Part shown: positions 44,588 through 54,102 of the stretch, in pieces
How the letters are laid out: each line of letters starts with the position of its first letter
How positions within the stretch are numbered: position 1 is the stretch's first letter
From: an uncultured Brachyspira sp.
Lineage (GTDB): Bacteria > Spirochaetota > Brachyspiria > Brachyspirales > Brachyspiraceae
Direction of reading: 5' to 3'
Assembly (NCBI RefSeq): GCF_910578695.1
Contig: NZ_CAJTQJ010000002.1
Coordinates: 1-64,000 of the forward strand
DNA: 64,000 nucleotides
Translations under genes and position numbers: made by a program
The notes under the pieces: model-generated
What the model saw: the letters and a program-made list of their open reading frames with translations, nothing else
The model's database searches: none
Told to the model about the DNA's origin: nothing

Positions 44588-46027
44588 ATGTTTTTAAGCA
44601 GTTTTGAGCATCTTGATTCCAAAGAAGTTTTCAGATGGTTTTATGAGATAAGCAGTATTCCAAGAGAATCAGGATATGAGAAAGAAATCAGCGATTTTTT
44701 AGTGAAATTTGCAAGAGATAGAAATTTAGAAGTTTATCAGGACAAAGAAAATAATGTCATAATTAAAAAGAAATCTTCAAAAATGTATGAAAATAGAAAT
44801 GCAGTAATTATTCAAGGTCATATGGATATGGTTTGCGAAAAGACTAAAGATTCCAATCATAATTTTAGAAAAGATGGTATTGAATTGATAATAGAGAATG
44901 ATATATTAAGGGCTAATAATACTACTTTGGGCGGAGATGACGGAATTGCTGTTGCTATGGGACTTGCTTTACTTGATTCTGAATGTATAGAACATCCTGC
45001 ATTAGAATTATTAATTACAACAGCGGAAGAAACAGGAATGGACGGAGCATTTGAAATTACAGGAGAGTATTTATGCGGAAAAACTCTTATAAATATAGAT
45101 GCTGAAGAAGAGGGTGTATTTTTGGTAAGCTGTGCAGGCGGACTTAATGCTTTAGCTGATTTTAATATAAAAAAAGAAGCTAATAATAATGAAGCATTAA
45201 AAATTGATATTTCAGGGCTTAAAGGCGGACATTCAGGAATAGAAATAAATAATCAAAGGGCAAATGCTATTAAAGTTTTGGGAAGACTTTTATATGCAGT
45301 AAAAAATGATATTAATATCGTATGCATAGAAGGAGGGGCTAAACATAATGTTATTGCAAAATATGCTTATGCTGTTATATCTGCTTATGATATGGATAAA
45401 GTAATATCTATTATAAAAGAAACTGCTGATAATATAAAATCTGAATACAAAATTGAAGATCCTAATTTAAAAATAACTTTTTCAAAATATGAAAATGCTG
45501 AAGAATGCTATACTAAAGAATTGAGTAATAATATTATAGATTTTATGATGCTTGCTCCAGACGGCGTACTTTATATGAGTAAGGACATTGAAGGATTGGT
45601 TCAAACTAGTGCCAATAATGGTATTCTTAAAGAAGAAAATAATAAACTGACATTTACAATATCTATAAGAAGTTCTGTTTCAAGTTCATTAAATGAAATA
45701 GTTTCAAGAGCTGAATCTGCCGCTTTAAGAACAAATGCTGATTTCAAAAGAGCAGGCGAATATCCTGCTTGGGAATATGATGCTTTTTCTAAAGTAAAAG
45801 ATACAGCACTTCGTATATATAAAAAAGTAACAGGAAAAGATGCTGAAATAAAGGCTATACATGCAGGTTTGGAATGCGGAATATTAAAAAAAACTCTGCC
45901 TAATGTTGATATGATAAGTATGGGACCTAATATTTGGGATGTTCATACCCCTAAGGAGCATTTAAGCATATCTTCAGTTGATACTATGTGGAAAGTTTTA
46001 AAAGAACTCATTATAAATATAGAATGA
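44588..46027 (+). CDS. pepD: aminoacyl-histidine dipeptidase (M20 family)
   Basis: 479-residue cytosolic metallo-dipeptidase of the PepD group, splitting Xaa-His and other dipeptides. Seen: 'FRWFYEISSIPRESGYEKEI' at the N-terminus, 'VIIQGHMDMVCEK' (first metal His and Asp), 'TLGGDDGIAVAMGLAL' (bridging Asp), 'ITTAEETGMDGA' (catalytic and metal Glu), 'LKGGHSGIEIN', and 'AIHAGLECGIL' with the late metal site. GGAG precedes the ATG. Confidence 0.93.
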   Translation: MFLSSFEHLDSKEVFRWFYEISSIPRESGYEKEISDFLVKFARDRNLEVYQDKENNVIIKKKSSKMYENRNAVIIQGHMDMVCEKTKDSNHNFRKDGIELIIENDILRANNTTLGGDDGIAVAMGLALLDSECIEHPALELLITTAEETGMDGAFEITGEYLCGKTLINIDAEEEGVFLVSCAGGLNALADFNIKKEANNNEALKIDISGLKGGHSGIEINNQRANAIKVLGRLLYAVKNDINIVCIEGGAKHNVIAKYAYAVISAYDMDKVISIIKETADNIKSEYKIEDPNLKITFSKYENAEECYTKELSNNIIDFMMLAPDGVLYMSKDIEGLVQTSANNGILKEENNKLTFTISIRSSVSSSLNEIVSRAESAALRTNADFKRAGEYPAWEYDAFSKVKDTALRIYKKVTGKDAEIKAIHAGLECGILKKTLPNVDMISMGPNIWDVHTPKEHLSISSVDTMWKVLKELIINIE

Positions 46028-46169
46028 TTATTTAAATTGTATAATAGTTTTAGCATAAATATATTTGAATATGCTTATAATAAAAAAAATCGATAAAATT
46101 TATTTTTAGTATTGTTTTTATATATGATATATATTAATATGTACTGAAATATATTATTCGGAGTTATAT

Positions 46170-47084
46170 ATGATATACAATAATATGCTTGAATTAATAG
46201 GAAATACTCCTATATTAAGATTGAAAAATATAGAAGAGAAATTTGGTTTAAATAAAAATATAGAATTGTACGGCAAGGTAGAAAAAAATAATCCTGCTGG
46301 ATCAGTAAAAGATAGGGCGGTTAAGCAGATAATTCTTAATTTATTTAAGGAAGGCAGGCTTAAAGAAGGCTCTACGATAATAGAACCTACTTCAGGAAAT
46401 ACAGGCATTGCTATGGCTGCTGTTGGAAAATATTTGAAGCTTAATGTTATAATAGTTATGCCTTCATCTATGTCGGAGGAGAGAAGAAAGCTTATAAGAG
46501 ATTATGGAGCAAAACTTGAATTAGTTGATGGCGGAATGGATGCTGCTGTAAAAAAAGCAGAAGAATTAAATAAAAATACTCCTGATTCTATAATACCTGG
46601 GCAGTTTACTAATAAGTCAAATGTTGAAGCACATTATCTTACAACAGCACCGGAAATATTTAAAGATATTCCTGATGTTAATTATATATTTGCAGGTATC
46701 GGTACAGGCGGTACAATAACAGGAATAGGAAATTATGTGAAAGATAATAATAAAGATACTAAGCTTATAGGAATAGAACCTGAGGCTAGTCCTCTTCTCA
46801 CAAAGGGAAAAGCTTCTCCTCATAAAATACAAGGCATAGGTGCTAATTTTATACCTGAAATTTTGGATTTGAATGTAGTATCAAAAATAATAGATATATC
46901 TAATGATAATGCTATAAATACTGCAAGAGAAATATGTTTCAGCGAAGGATTATTGGTAGGGATATCATCAGGAGCCTGCGTTTACGGAGCTATTGACTTC
47001 TCAAAAGAATTAAATGATTTAGATAAAAAAATTAAAATGCTTTGCATACTGCCTGATACAGGCGAAAGATATACTTGGAATTAA
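46170..47084 (+). CDS. cysK: cysteine synthase A (O-acetylserine sulfhydrylase)
   Basis: PLP enzyme making cysteine from O-acetylserine and sulfide. 304 residues. 'LIGNTPILRLKN', 'NPAGSVKDRAVKQII' with the PLP Lys, 'EPTSGNTGIAMAAVG' and 'AGIGTGGTITGIGNYVKD' are all present, and 'GISSGA' follows. It ends 'LPDTGERYTWN'. cysE, which makes its substrate, lies 812 bases downstream, separated by an outer membrane protein gene and a decayed copy of the cysK 3' end. Confidence 0.94.
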   Translation: MIYNNMLELIGNTPILRLKNIEEKFGLNKNIELYGKVEKNNPAGSVKDRAVKQIILNLFKEGRLKEGSTIIEPTSGNTGIAMAAVGKYLKLNVIIVMPSSMSEERRKLIRDYGAKLELVDGGMDAAVKKAEELNKNTPDSIIPGQFTNKSNVEAHYLTTAPEIFKDIPDVNYIFAGIGTGGTITGIGNYVKDNNKDTKLIGIEPEASPLLTKGKASPHKIQGIGANFIPEILDLNVVSKIIDISNDNAINTAREICFSEGLLVGISSGACVYGAIDFSKELNDLDKKIKMLCILPDTGERYTWN

Positions 47085-47133
47085 GAAGTAAATTCTTCTA
47101 AAAAATTATACCTTATTTTAAGGAGACAAATAA

Positions 47134-47772
47134 ATGAAATTGAAAATATTTATAATTTCTTTTATATTTATTTTTTCAAGCATGCTTTTTCCTGCTTTTG
47201 AATTAGGCATTACGGCAAAATTTGGATTATCTGACAGCTTTACTGATTTAACAGGCGAAGTTTTTGAGCCGAGATTAGATTTAAATTTACAATTAGGTTA
47301 TAACTTCCCTATAAATAAATCTTCTTTTAGGAGTATGAGTTTATTATTTGATACAGGAATAGATGCAAGAATGATATCTTTAAAAAATGCTGATTATAAA
47401 ATAAATCAAGTAAATGCAGGTGCAATAACAACAGGCTTGGCATTAAAGTTTATATTTACTCCCGTTTTAAATTCAAGAATAGATTTAGCTTTCGGCATAT
47501 CTTCAGGCGTTAAATTTATACCTATAATAGATGATTTAAATATAAAACCGAATAAAGTTCCAATATCTCCGTACATTAATTTATCTTTAGAAAATAGAAT
47601 CTATAATATTAATAAAACAATGGCTATCGTATTCGGAATTAATATTTTTTATGAATATATGATATTTGATAAAAGAGATATAAATAACTTATTCGGAGGA
47701 GGCTATAATATAAATAAGCATCATTCAATAGGTGCTATGGCTGCTATAGGTTTTCATTTTGGAAAGCGTTAA
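47134..47772 (+). CDS. predicted outer membrane beta-barrel protein
   Basis: 212 residues: signal peptide ending 'SMLFPAFE', then alternating hydrophobic/polar strands ('LDLNLQLGYNFPIN', 'SLLFDTGIDARMIS', 'IDLAFGISSGVKFIP', 'AMAAIGFHFGKR'). Size and pattern suit an eight-stranded barrel. No specific family recognised. AAGGAG before the ATG. It separates cysK from cysE and is followed by a cysK-derived remnant, so it seems a later arrival here. Confidence 0.6.
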   Translation: MKLKIFIISFIFIFSSMLFPAFELGITAKFGLSDSFTDLTGEVFEPRLDLNLQLGYNFPINKSSFRSMSLLFDTGIDARMISLKNADYKINQVNAGAITTGLALKFIFTPVLNSRIDLAFGISSGVKFIPIIDDLNIKPNKVPISPYINLSLENRIYNINKTMAIVFGINIFYEYMIFDKRDINNLFGGGYNINKHHSIGAMAAIGFHFGKR

Positions 47773-47811
47773 ACTTTATAATGATTAATTAAACGCCGAA
47801 TTTTATTTTTT

Positions 47812-47884
47812 AGAAGAATTAAATGATTTAGATAAAAATTCTATGTATTTTTTCTGATACAAATGAAATATATACTTGGAATTG
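47812..47884 (+). pseudogene. decayed duplicate of the cysK 3' end
   Basis: This stretch repeats the last 80 bases of cysK (47004-47083): the first 25 bases are identical, the middle has small deletions and substitutions, and both end TATACTTGGAATT. It is no longer in an open frame. It lies directly before cysE. Confidence 0.85.
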
Positions 47885-47896
47885 AAAGGATATTTT

Positions 47897-48625
47897 ATGA
47901 AATTAAAAGCTTTTAATGAGCTTCCTAGTCAAAAAGATATTAAGGATATGGTTAAGCTTATAAGAGATTATATTTTTCCTAATTTTTTCAGAGAAAGCTT
48001 AAATATTGATATTTTGAAAAAAAGAATAGAAAAGCTTTATATAAAAATAGTTGCTAATGATTTTTTTTTGTTAGACTTTATGGAGCAGATTGATGATATA
48101 ACTTTAAGTTTAGAAAAAGATTTGGAATTTTTTTTCGAGTCTGATCCTGCTTCAAAATCTTATGATGAAATAGTATTAACTTATCCAGGATTTAGAGCTA
48201 TTTTTCATTATAGAATAGCACATATATTCTATAAACAGAAAGAATATTTAATAGCAAGAACTATATCTGAATTTGCCCATTCAAAAACTGGTATAGATAT
48301 TCATCCTGGAGCCGTTATAGGAGATTCATTTTTTATAGATCATGGTACAGGCATAGTTATAGGAGAAACTACTATAATAGGGCATAATGTAAAAATATAT
48401 CAGGGAGTTACTTTAGGGGCATTATCTCTAACCGATGGAAGAAGTTTAGAAGGGCAAAAAAGACATCCTACAGTTTGTAATTATGTTACAATATATGCTA
48501 ATGCTTCTATATTCGGAGGAAATACGGTAATAGGCGAAAATACTGTAATAGGGGCTAACTGTATAGTTTTAGAGTCTGTGGGAGAGAATGAAAAAGTATT
48601 ATTTAATGAAAATATGTCTGTATAA
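47897..48625 (+). CDS. cysE: serine O-acetyltransferase
   Basis: Acetylates serine with acetyl-CoA, the step before CysK. The start is put at ATG 47897 with GAAAGGA upstream; an earlier TTG at 47876 lies inside the cysK remnant and is unlikely. The 242-residue protein has the helical N-domain with 'FESDPASKSYDEIVLTYPGFRAIFHYRIAH' (in parts) and the left-handed helix of hexapeptide repeats: 'GIDIHPGAVIGDSFFIDHGTGIVIGETTIIG' (catalytic His and Asp), 'VTLGALSL', 'IGENTVIGANCIVLES'. Confidence 0.93.
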   Translation: MKLKAFNELPSQKDIKDMVKLIRDYIFPNFFRESLNIDILKKRIEKLYIKIVANDFFLLDFMEQIDDITLSLEKDLEFFFESDPASKSYDEIVLTYPGFRAIFHYRIAHIFYKQKEYLIARTISEFAHSKTGIDIHPGAVIGDSFFIDHGTGIVIGETTIIGHNVKIYQGVTLGALSLTDGRSLEGQKRHPTVCNYVTIYANASIFGGNTVIGENTVIGANCIVLESVGENEKVLFNENMSV

Positions 48626-48870
48626 ATAAGGCTTTATTTTATATAAATTCAGGCTTTTGATTTTTTATTACTTATAAAAATTGTTTTTATTAATAGTAAA
48701 CTAGCTTATAATTTTTATAATCAGCTTTCTAGTATTATTAAAATATATAAATAAAATACTAATCTTATAAAACTATAAAACTTCATTGAAATAATTACTG
48801 ATATAATATAATATTATGTTAATTAAATTATGTTAATAATATTATTTATAGTAAATTCAAAGGATTTTCT

Positions 48871-49893
48871 ATGGCTTCAGTTGTTGCTTTTGGCGAGATA
48901 ATGCTGAGACTTTCGCCTCCTTCCAATTTAAGATTTGTGCAGACGAATTCTTTCGATGCAAGATTCGGAGGAGGAGAAGCTAATGTTTCTTTTGCTTTAT
49001 CAAATTTCGGTATAGATACTTCATTTGTTACAAAACTTCCAAAAAATGATATAGGCTATGCTTGTATTAATGAATTAAGAAGATACGGAGTTGATGTTTC
49101 AAATATAGTTTTTGGCGGAGACAGAATAGGAATATATTTTTTAGAGAAAGGTGCAAGTCAAAGAGGCTCAAAAGTAATATATGACAGAGCCAATTCTTCT
49201 ATATCTCAAAGCAGTAAAGAAGATTTTAATTGGGATAAAATATTTGATAATGCAAAATGGTTTCATCTTACAGGCATTACTCCCGCACTTGGAAAGAATG
49301 TTGCTGATATTTGTATAGAAGCCTGCAAAAAGGCTAAAGAAAAAAATATTACTATTAGCTTGGATTTAAATTATAGAAAAAAATTATGGACTTCAGAAGA
49401 GGCAAATAAGACTATGAGTAAATTAATGCCTTATATTGATATATGTATAGCCAATGAGGAAGATGCTGAAAAAGTATTCGGTATTAAAGCAAAAGACAGT
49501 AATATCATAGAAGGTAAATTATCTAATGAAGGTTATAAATATGTAGCTAAGGAAATAGCAGATAGATTTAAAGTTAAAAAGGTTGGAATTGCTTTAAGAG
49601 GTTCAATTTCTGCAAGTGAAAATCTATGGTCTTGTATGCTTTATAATGGAAGCGAATATTTTTTCTCAAAAGAGTATTTAATAAAAATAGTTGATAGGGT
49701 AGGGGGAGGAGACAGTTTTTCTGCAGGGCTTATATACTCATTTTTAAATGGAAAAGATGACAGAGAGGCATTAGAGTTTGCTGCTGCTGCAAGCTGTTTG
49801 AAGCATTCTATAGAAGGTGATTTTAATATAGTCTCTGTTGATGAGGTTATGACTGTTTATAATGGAGATGCTTCTGGGCGTATACAGAGATAG
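48871..49893 (+). CDS. PfkB-family sugar kinase, 2-dehydro-3-deoxygluconokinase type
   Basis: 340 residues. The N-terminal 'VVAFGEIMLRLSPPSNLRFVQTNSF' (in parts) and 'FGGGEANVSFALSNFGI' match KdgK; 'ISLDLNYRKKLW' and 'CIANEEDAEKVFG' are internal motifs; the C-terminal PfkB signature 'VDRVGGGDSFSAGLIYSF' holds the catalytic Asp. It probably phosphorylates 2-keto-3-deoxygluconate or a related keto-sugar acid. A ROK kinase follows under its own promoter. The 245-base gap upstream shows two direct copies of ATTATGTTAAT (48813-48823, 48827-48837) and little else. Confidence 0.85.
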   Translation: MASVVAFGEIMLRLSPPSNLRFVQTNSFDARFGGGEANVSFALSNFGIDTSFVTKLPKNDIGYACINELRRYGVDVSNIVFGGDRIGIYFLEKGASQRGSKVIYDRANSSISQSSKEDFNWDKIFDNAKWFHLTGITPALGKNVADICIEACKKAKEKNITISLDLNYRKKLWTSEEANKTMSKLMPYIDICIANEEDAEKVFGIKAKDSNIIEGKLSNEGYKYVAKEIADRFKVKKVGIALRGSISASENLWSCMLYNGSEYFFSKEYLIKIVDRVGGGDSFSAGLIYSFLNGKDDREALEFAAAASCLKHSIEGDFNIVSVDEVMTVYNGDASGRIQR

Positions 49894-49934
49894 CTTATAT
49901 AATTTTAATTAAATATTCATTTTATAATTTATTC

Positions 49935-49962
49935 TTGACAATTTATATTATTCTAATAAAAT
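49935..49962 (+). promoter_or_regulatory. sigma70-like promoter of the ROK kinase gene
   Basis: TTGACA (49935-49940) and TAAAAT (49957-49962) are 16 bases apart, 30 bases before the ATG at 49993. Confidence 0.5.
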
Positions 49963-49992
49963 AGTATAATAAATATATTGGGAGTATTAAAA

Positions 49993-50949
49993 ATGAAAGA
50001 TGTAATTATATCTATAGACATAGGCGGTACATCTATGAAAGGGGCTATTGTAGAAGAAAATGGAAATATACTATACAAAGATAATTTTGATGTAAACCCT
50101 AAACATACAACAGAAGAACATAAAAAAGTTATTGCTGAGTTTATAGAAAAATTAAAGAGTAATATTCCTAATGATTATAAGGCTGTAGGTTTGGGTATAG
50201 ATTGTCCGGGTGTTATGAATAGAGAAACACTTCATATTGGGGGAGCTGAGAATATTCCAGGAATTAAAGGATTAAAATTTTCTGATATAGGGGATATGTT
50301 TAATTTACCTACAAAAACTGCCAATGATGCTAGTGCTGCAGCATTAGGAGAAGCAAAATACGGAAGCGGTAAGGAAAAAGATTATCGGTCTGTAATGCTT
50401 GTAACTCTTGGAACAGGTGTCGGAGGCGGATTCGTACTTAACGGACAATTATTTACTGGTTCTTTAGGCGGAGCAGGAGAAATAGGACATGTGTTTGTAA
50501 TGCCTGATGGGGATAAATGTAATTGCGGTTCAAGTGGCTGTATAGAAAGATATGCATCAGCTACAGGCTTTATTGCTATGGCTAAACAGAAAATTCATAA
50601 AAATGTTATTCCTACATCTTTGACTTATGAAGAATTAGATAAAGGCAAGGCTAAGGCTCTATTTGATGCTGCTAAAAAAGGAGATTTGCTTGCTAAAGAA
50701 ACTATTGCAGAATGTTCATATTATTTGGGTATGTCTATAGCACAGGCTTTGAATATGCTTGATTTGGATTTGGTGCTTATAGGAGGCGGGCTTTGTAAAG
50801 ATTTTGATATGATGATAGAACATATTAAAAGAGGTGTGAGAAATTACGGGCTTGGAATGATGGTTAATAATGTTGAAATAAAACCTGCTTCTTTGGGTAA
50901 TGATGCAGGAGTTTTAGGCTGTGCTGCTTTATTTTTTAGAAATAATTAA
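49993..50949 (+). CDS. ROK family glucokinase/sugar kinase
   Basis: The start is put at ATG 49993 with GGAG (49981-49984); the TTG at 49978 would overlap that site. 318 residues. 'ISIDIGGTSMKGAIV' is the phosphate 1 loop, 'MLVTLGTGVGGGFVLNG' the phosphate 2 loop, 'GEIGHVFV' and 'KCNCGSSGCIERYAS' the ROK zinc-binding signature. It most likely phosphorylates glucose or a related hexose or amino sugar. No DNA-binding domain, so an enzyme rather than a repressor. Confidence 0.88.
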   Translation: MKDVIISIDIGGTSMKGAIVEENGNILYKDNFDVNPKHTTEEHKKVIAEFIEKLKSNIPNDYKAVGLGIDCPGVMNRETLHIGGAENIPGIKGLKFSDIGDMFNLPTKTANDASAAALGEAKYGSGKEKDYRSVMLVTLGTGVGGGFVLNGQLFTGSLGGAGEIGHVFVMPDGDKCNCGSSGCIERYASATGFIAMAKQKIHKNVIPTSLTYEELDKGKAKALFDAAKKGDLLAKETIAECSYYLGMSIAQALNMLDLDLVLIGGGLCKDFDMMIEHIKRGVRNYGLGMMVNNVEIKPASLGNDAGVLGCAALFFRNN

Positions 50950-50970
50950 ATATTTTATTTAAAATAAATT

Positions 50971-51010
50971 AAGGCTTACTAATAAAATATATCAGTAAGC
51001 CTTTTGTTTT
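50971..51010. terminator. terminator between the ROK kinase and clpB
   Basis: AAGGCTTACT (50971-50980) and AGTAAGCCTT (50994-51003) form a perfect 10-bp stem followed by TTTGTTTTTT. It serves the ROK gene and perhaps also the convergent clpB. Confidence 0.85.
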
Positions 51011-51040
51011 TTATAAGATTAATTATCTAATATAAAAATA

Positions 51041-53620
51041 TTATTTTTCAAAAACTAAACTATCTCCTGATTTAATAATTTTTATAGTATCTCCTTCTAA
51101 ATATTTTCCTGCAAGCATTTCCTTAGCTAAAGGATTTTCTATATATGTCTGTATAGCTCTTTTTAATGGTCTTGCCCCAAACTGAGGATCATAGCCTATA
51201 TCAGAAATATATTCTAAAGCCTCATCGCTTACATCTAAAGTTATTCTTCTGTCTTTAAGTCTGTTTGCTACTCTTACTATTTGATTTCTCACTATCTCAG
51301 TAATATATTTTTTATCGAGTCTTGTAAATGTTATTATTTCATCTATTCTATTTAAAAACTCCGGTCTAAATGACATTTTCAAAAGCTCCTGAATTTTTTC
51401 TTTTATATCATTAGTATTATCAGCTTCAAGAATCAAATCAGAACCTAAATTGCTAGTCATTATTATAATAGCATTTTTGAAATCAACTATTCTTCCCTGT
51501 CCGTCAGTAAGTCTTCCGTCATCTAATACCTGAAGCAGAACATTAAATACATCAGGATGAGCTTTTTCTATTTCATCAAAAAGTATAACAGAATAAGGTT
51601 TTCTTCTTACAGCCTCAGTTAATTGTCCGCCCTCATCATAGCCGACATATCCTGGAGGAGCTCCTATAAGTCTTGTAACAGAGAATTTCTCCATATACTC
51701 ACTCATATCTATTCTTGTTAATGCATGCTCATCGCTGAATAAAAAATCAGCAAGAGTTTTAGCAAGTTCGGTTTTTCCCACTCCTGTAGGTCCTATAAAT
51801 AAGAAACTGCCTAAAGGTTTATTCTCATCAGAAAGACCTGCACGGTTTCTTCTTATAGCATCTGCAACTGAAGTTATAGCCTCATCTTGTCCTACAACTC
51901 TTTTATGCAAAACCTCTTCAAGCTGTAAGTATTTCTGCTTTTCACTTGCAAGCATTTTGCTTACAGGTATTCCAGTCCATACAGATATTACTCTAGCTAT
52001 ATCATCTTCAGAAATTTCTTCTCTCAAAAGTCTTTTTTTATCTGAAGTTTTTGCTTCTTCCATTGACTTTAAAGATTCTTCAAGTTTTTTCTGAAGTTCA
52101 GGAATTTTACCGTATTTTATTTCAGCAGCTTTTGCTAAATTACCTTCTCTTGTATATTGAGTTTCTTTTATATTTAAAGCCTCAAGTTCTTCTTTTAATT
52201 TTCTTGTATCTTCAATCCTTCCTTTTTCATTATCCCATTGAAGCTTCATAGTGTTTCGTTCTTCAGAAAGTTCAGATAATTCTTTTTCAAGCTTTTCTAA
52301 TCTCTCTTTAGAAGCAGCGTCATTTTCTTTTGAAAGTGCCTGCTTTTCTATATTAAGCTGTAAAATTTTTCTTTCTATTTTATCAAGTTCTGCAGGCTGA
52401 CTGTCTATTTCGATTTTTAATTGGCTTGCAGCTTCATCTACCAAGTCAATAGCTTTGTCAGGCAAGAATCTATTTGTTATATATCTGTTGGATAAAACTG
52501 CAGCAGCAACTAATGCATCATCTTTTATTCTAACGCCATGATGAACTTCATATTTATCTTTTAATCCTCTTAGTATTGATATAGTATCTTCAACTGTAGG
52601 CTCTTTACAATAAACCTGCTGAAATCTTCTTTCAAGTGCTTTATCTTTTTCAATATATTTTCTGTATTCATCTAAAGTAGTAGCACCTATTGCCCTTAAT
52701 TCTCCTCTTGCTAATGCAGGCTTTAATAAATTAGAGGCGTCCATTGCACCTTCAGTAGCACCAGCTCCTACAAGAGTATGAAGCTCATCTATAAATAATA
52801 TTATACTGCCCTCTGATTTTTCTATCTCTGTAATTACGGCTTTTAATCTCTCTTCAAACTCTCCTCTGAATTTAGCACCTGCAACTAATGCTCCTAAATC
52901 CAAAGCTAATAGTCTTTTATCTTTAAGTCCTTCAGGTACATCTTGAGAGACTATTCTTCTGGCAAGTCCTTCAACAATGGCAGTTTTACCTACTCCGGGC
53001 TCTCCTATAAGTACAGGATTATTTTTTGTTCTTCTTGATAATACCTGCATAACTCTTCTTATCTCTTCATCTCTTCCTATAACAGGATCTATCTTTTCAT
53101 CTTCTGCTAATTTTGTTAAATCTCTGCAGTATTTATCAAGAGACTGCATTTTAGCTTCGGGATTTTGACTATTTACTTTCTGCCCGTTTCTTAATACCTT
53201 TAATGCTGTTAAAATTTCTTTTTTGCTTATGCCGTTTTTTCTAAGCATATCGCCTGCTTTATTATCCGCTTCTGAAAGTGATAAAAATATATGCTCTGTA
53301 GAAACATATTGATCTTTTAAAGCATTTGCTTCTTTTTCGGCTTTTGCCAAAACTTTACCTGCATTAGATGATAAATGCAGCTGAACATTTTCTCCTGTTA
53401 CTTTTACATTTTCATCTACTAATTTTTGAGTTTTGTCTATCAATGTATTTATAGGAACGCCTATTCTTTCAACTAAAGGCTGAATAAGTCCGTCTTCCTG
53501 TTTTAATAATGCTAAAAGTAAATGCTCGCTTTTTATTTCATTATGGTCTTCGCCATTAGCTATATTAGCAGCTTCATTTACTGCATCTTGTGCTTTTATT
53601 GTATATTTGTTATAATCCAT
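51041..53620 (-). CDS. clpB: ATP-dependent chaperone ClpB
   Basis: Disaggregase acting with DnaK. 859 residues: N-domain (about 1-150), NBD1 with Walker A 'GEPGVGKTAIVEG' and Walker B 'IILFIDELHTLVGAG', the coiled-coil middle domain (about 400-520, heptad-rich, 'ELSEERNTMKLQWDNEK'), NBD2 with 'GPTGVGKTELAKTL' and 'VILFDEIEKAH', and a C-terminal domain 'YDPQFGARPLKRAIQ'. The middle domain distinguishes it from ClpA/ClpC. No CIRCE element is seen upstream; a sigma54-like site is at 53702-53719. Confidence 0.95.
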   Translation of the reverse strand: MDYNKYTIKAQDAVNEAANIANGEDHNEIKSEHLLLALLKQEDGLIQPLVERIGVPINTLIDKTQKLVDENVKVTGENVQLHLSSNAGKVLAKAEKEANALKDQYVSTEHIFLSLSEADNKAGDMLRKNGISKKEILTALKVLRNGQKVNSQNPEAKMQSLDKYCRDLTKLAEDEKIDPVIGRDEEIRRVMQVLSRRTKNNPVLIGEPGVGKTAIVEGLARRIVSQDVPEGLKDKRLLALDLGALVAGAKFRGEFEERLKAVITEIEKSEGSIILFIDELHTLVGAGATEGAMDASNLLKPALARGELRAIGATTLDEYRKYIEKDKALERRFQQVYCKEPTVEDTISILRGLKDKYEVHHGVRIKDDALVAAAVLSNRYITNRFLPDKAIDLVDEAASQLKIEIDSQPAELDKIERKILQLNIEKQALSKENDAASKERLEKLEKELSELSEERNTMKLQWDNEKGRIEDTRKLKEELEALNIKETQYTREGNLAKAAEIKYGKIPELQKKLEESLKSMEEAKTSDKKRLLREEISEDDIARVISVWTGIPVSKMLASEKQKYLQLEEVLHKRVVGQDEAITSVADAIRRNRAGLSDENKPLGSFLFIGPTGVGKTELAKTLADFLFSDEHALTRIDMSEYMEKFSVTRLIGAPPGYVGYDEGGQLTEAVRRKPYSVILFDEIEKAHPDVFNVLLQVLDDGRLTDGQGRIVDFKNAIIIMTSNLGSDLILEADNTNDIKEKIQELLKMSFRPEFLNRIDEIITFTRLDKKYITEIVRNQIVRVANRLKDRRITLDVSDEALEYISDIGYDPQFGARPLKRAIQTYIENPLAKEMLAGKYLEGDTIKIIKSGDSLVFEK

Positions 53621-53701
53621 TTATAATTAATTGACGGCTTAAAACCGCCTAACTCCTTTTTTATTAATTATTTAAATTTAATTAAATAACTGATTATATA
53701 T

Positions 53702-53719
53702 ATGCAAGAAATATGCCAG
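53702..53719 (-). promoter_or_regulatory. sigma54-like (-24/-12) motif upstream of clpB
   Basis: On the minus strand TGGCATATTTCTTGCAT has GG and GC exactly 10 bases apart, the sigma54 spacing, about 80 bases before the clpB start. A TATAAT follows shortly, so a sigma70 promoter is also possible. The rest of 53621-54102 is AT-rich with a tandem AAATTTTATACTA and no gene. Confidence 0.3.
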
Positions 53720-54102
53720 AAAAATATATATAAATGTATTGTTTTTTATATATTTTTTTTTAATAGTGTATTTTTTTTATAATATTATTATTAATGATTG
53801 TATAAATTTTATATATAAAAATTTTATTATTGTATAAAAATAATACTTATAGATATAGCTATTATATAAATTATTATTAATTTATTAAATTAATATGTTA
53901 TAGATATATGTAAAAAATACTATTTATGATATAATATTTTCCAAAATTATTTAAATTATTTATCTATATTAAAAAAATTTTATACTAAAATTTTATACTA
54001 TTAATTATAATTTTTTAGTAATTTAAGAATTTTTTATTAATTAAAGAAAATAATATTTTGTACAGATATTTATTAAATACAAAAATGATAGGAGTTTATT
54101 AT

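Noticed and set aside
48813..48837. Tandem ATTATGTTAAT repeat before the PfkB kinase gene as an operator
   Set aside because: The same 11-mer also occurs at 40480-40490 in another AT-rich gap, so chance or base composition explains it well enough.
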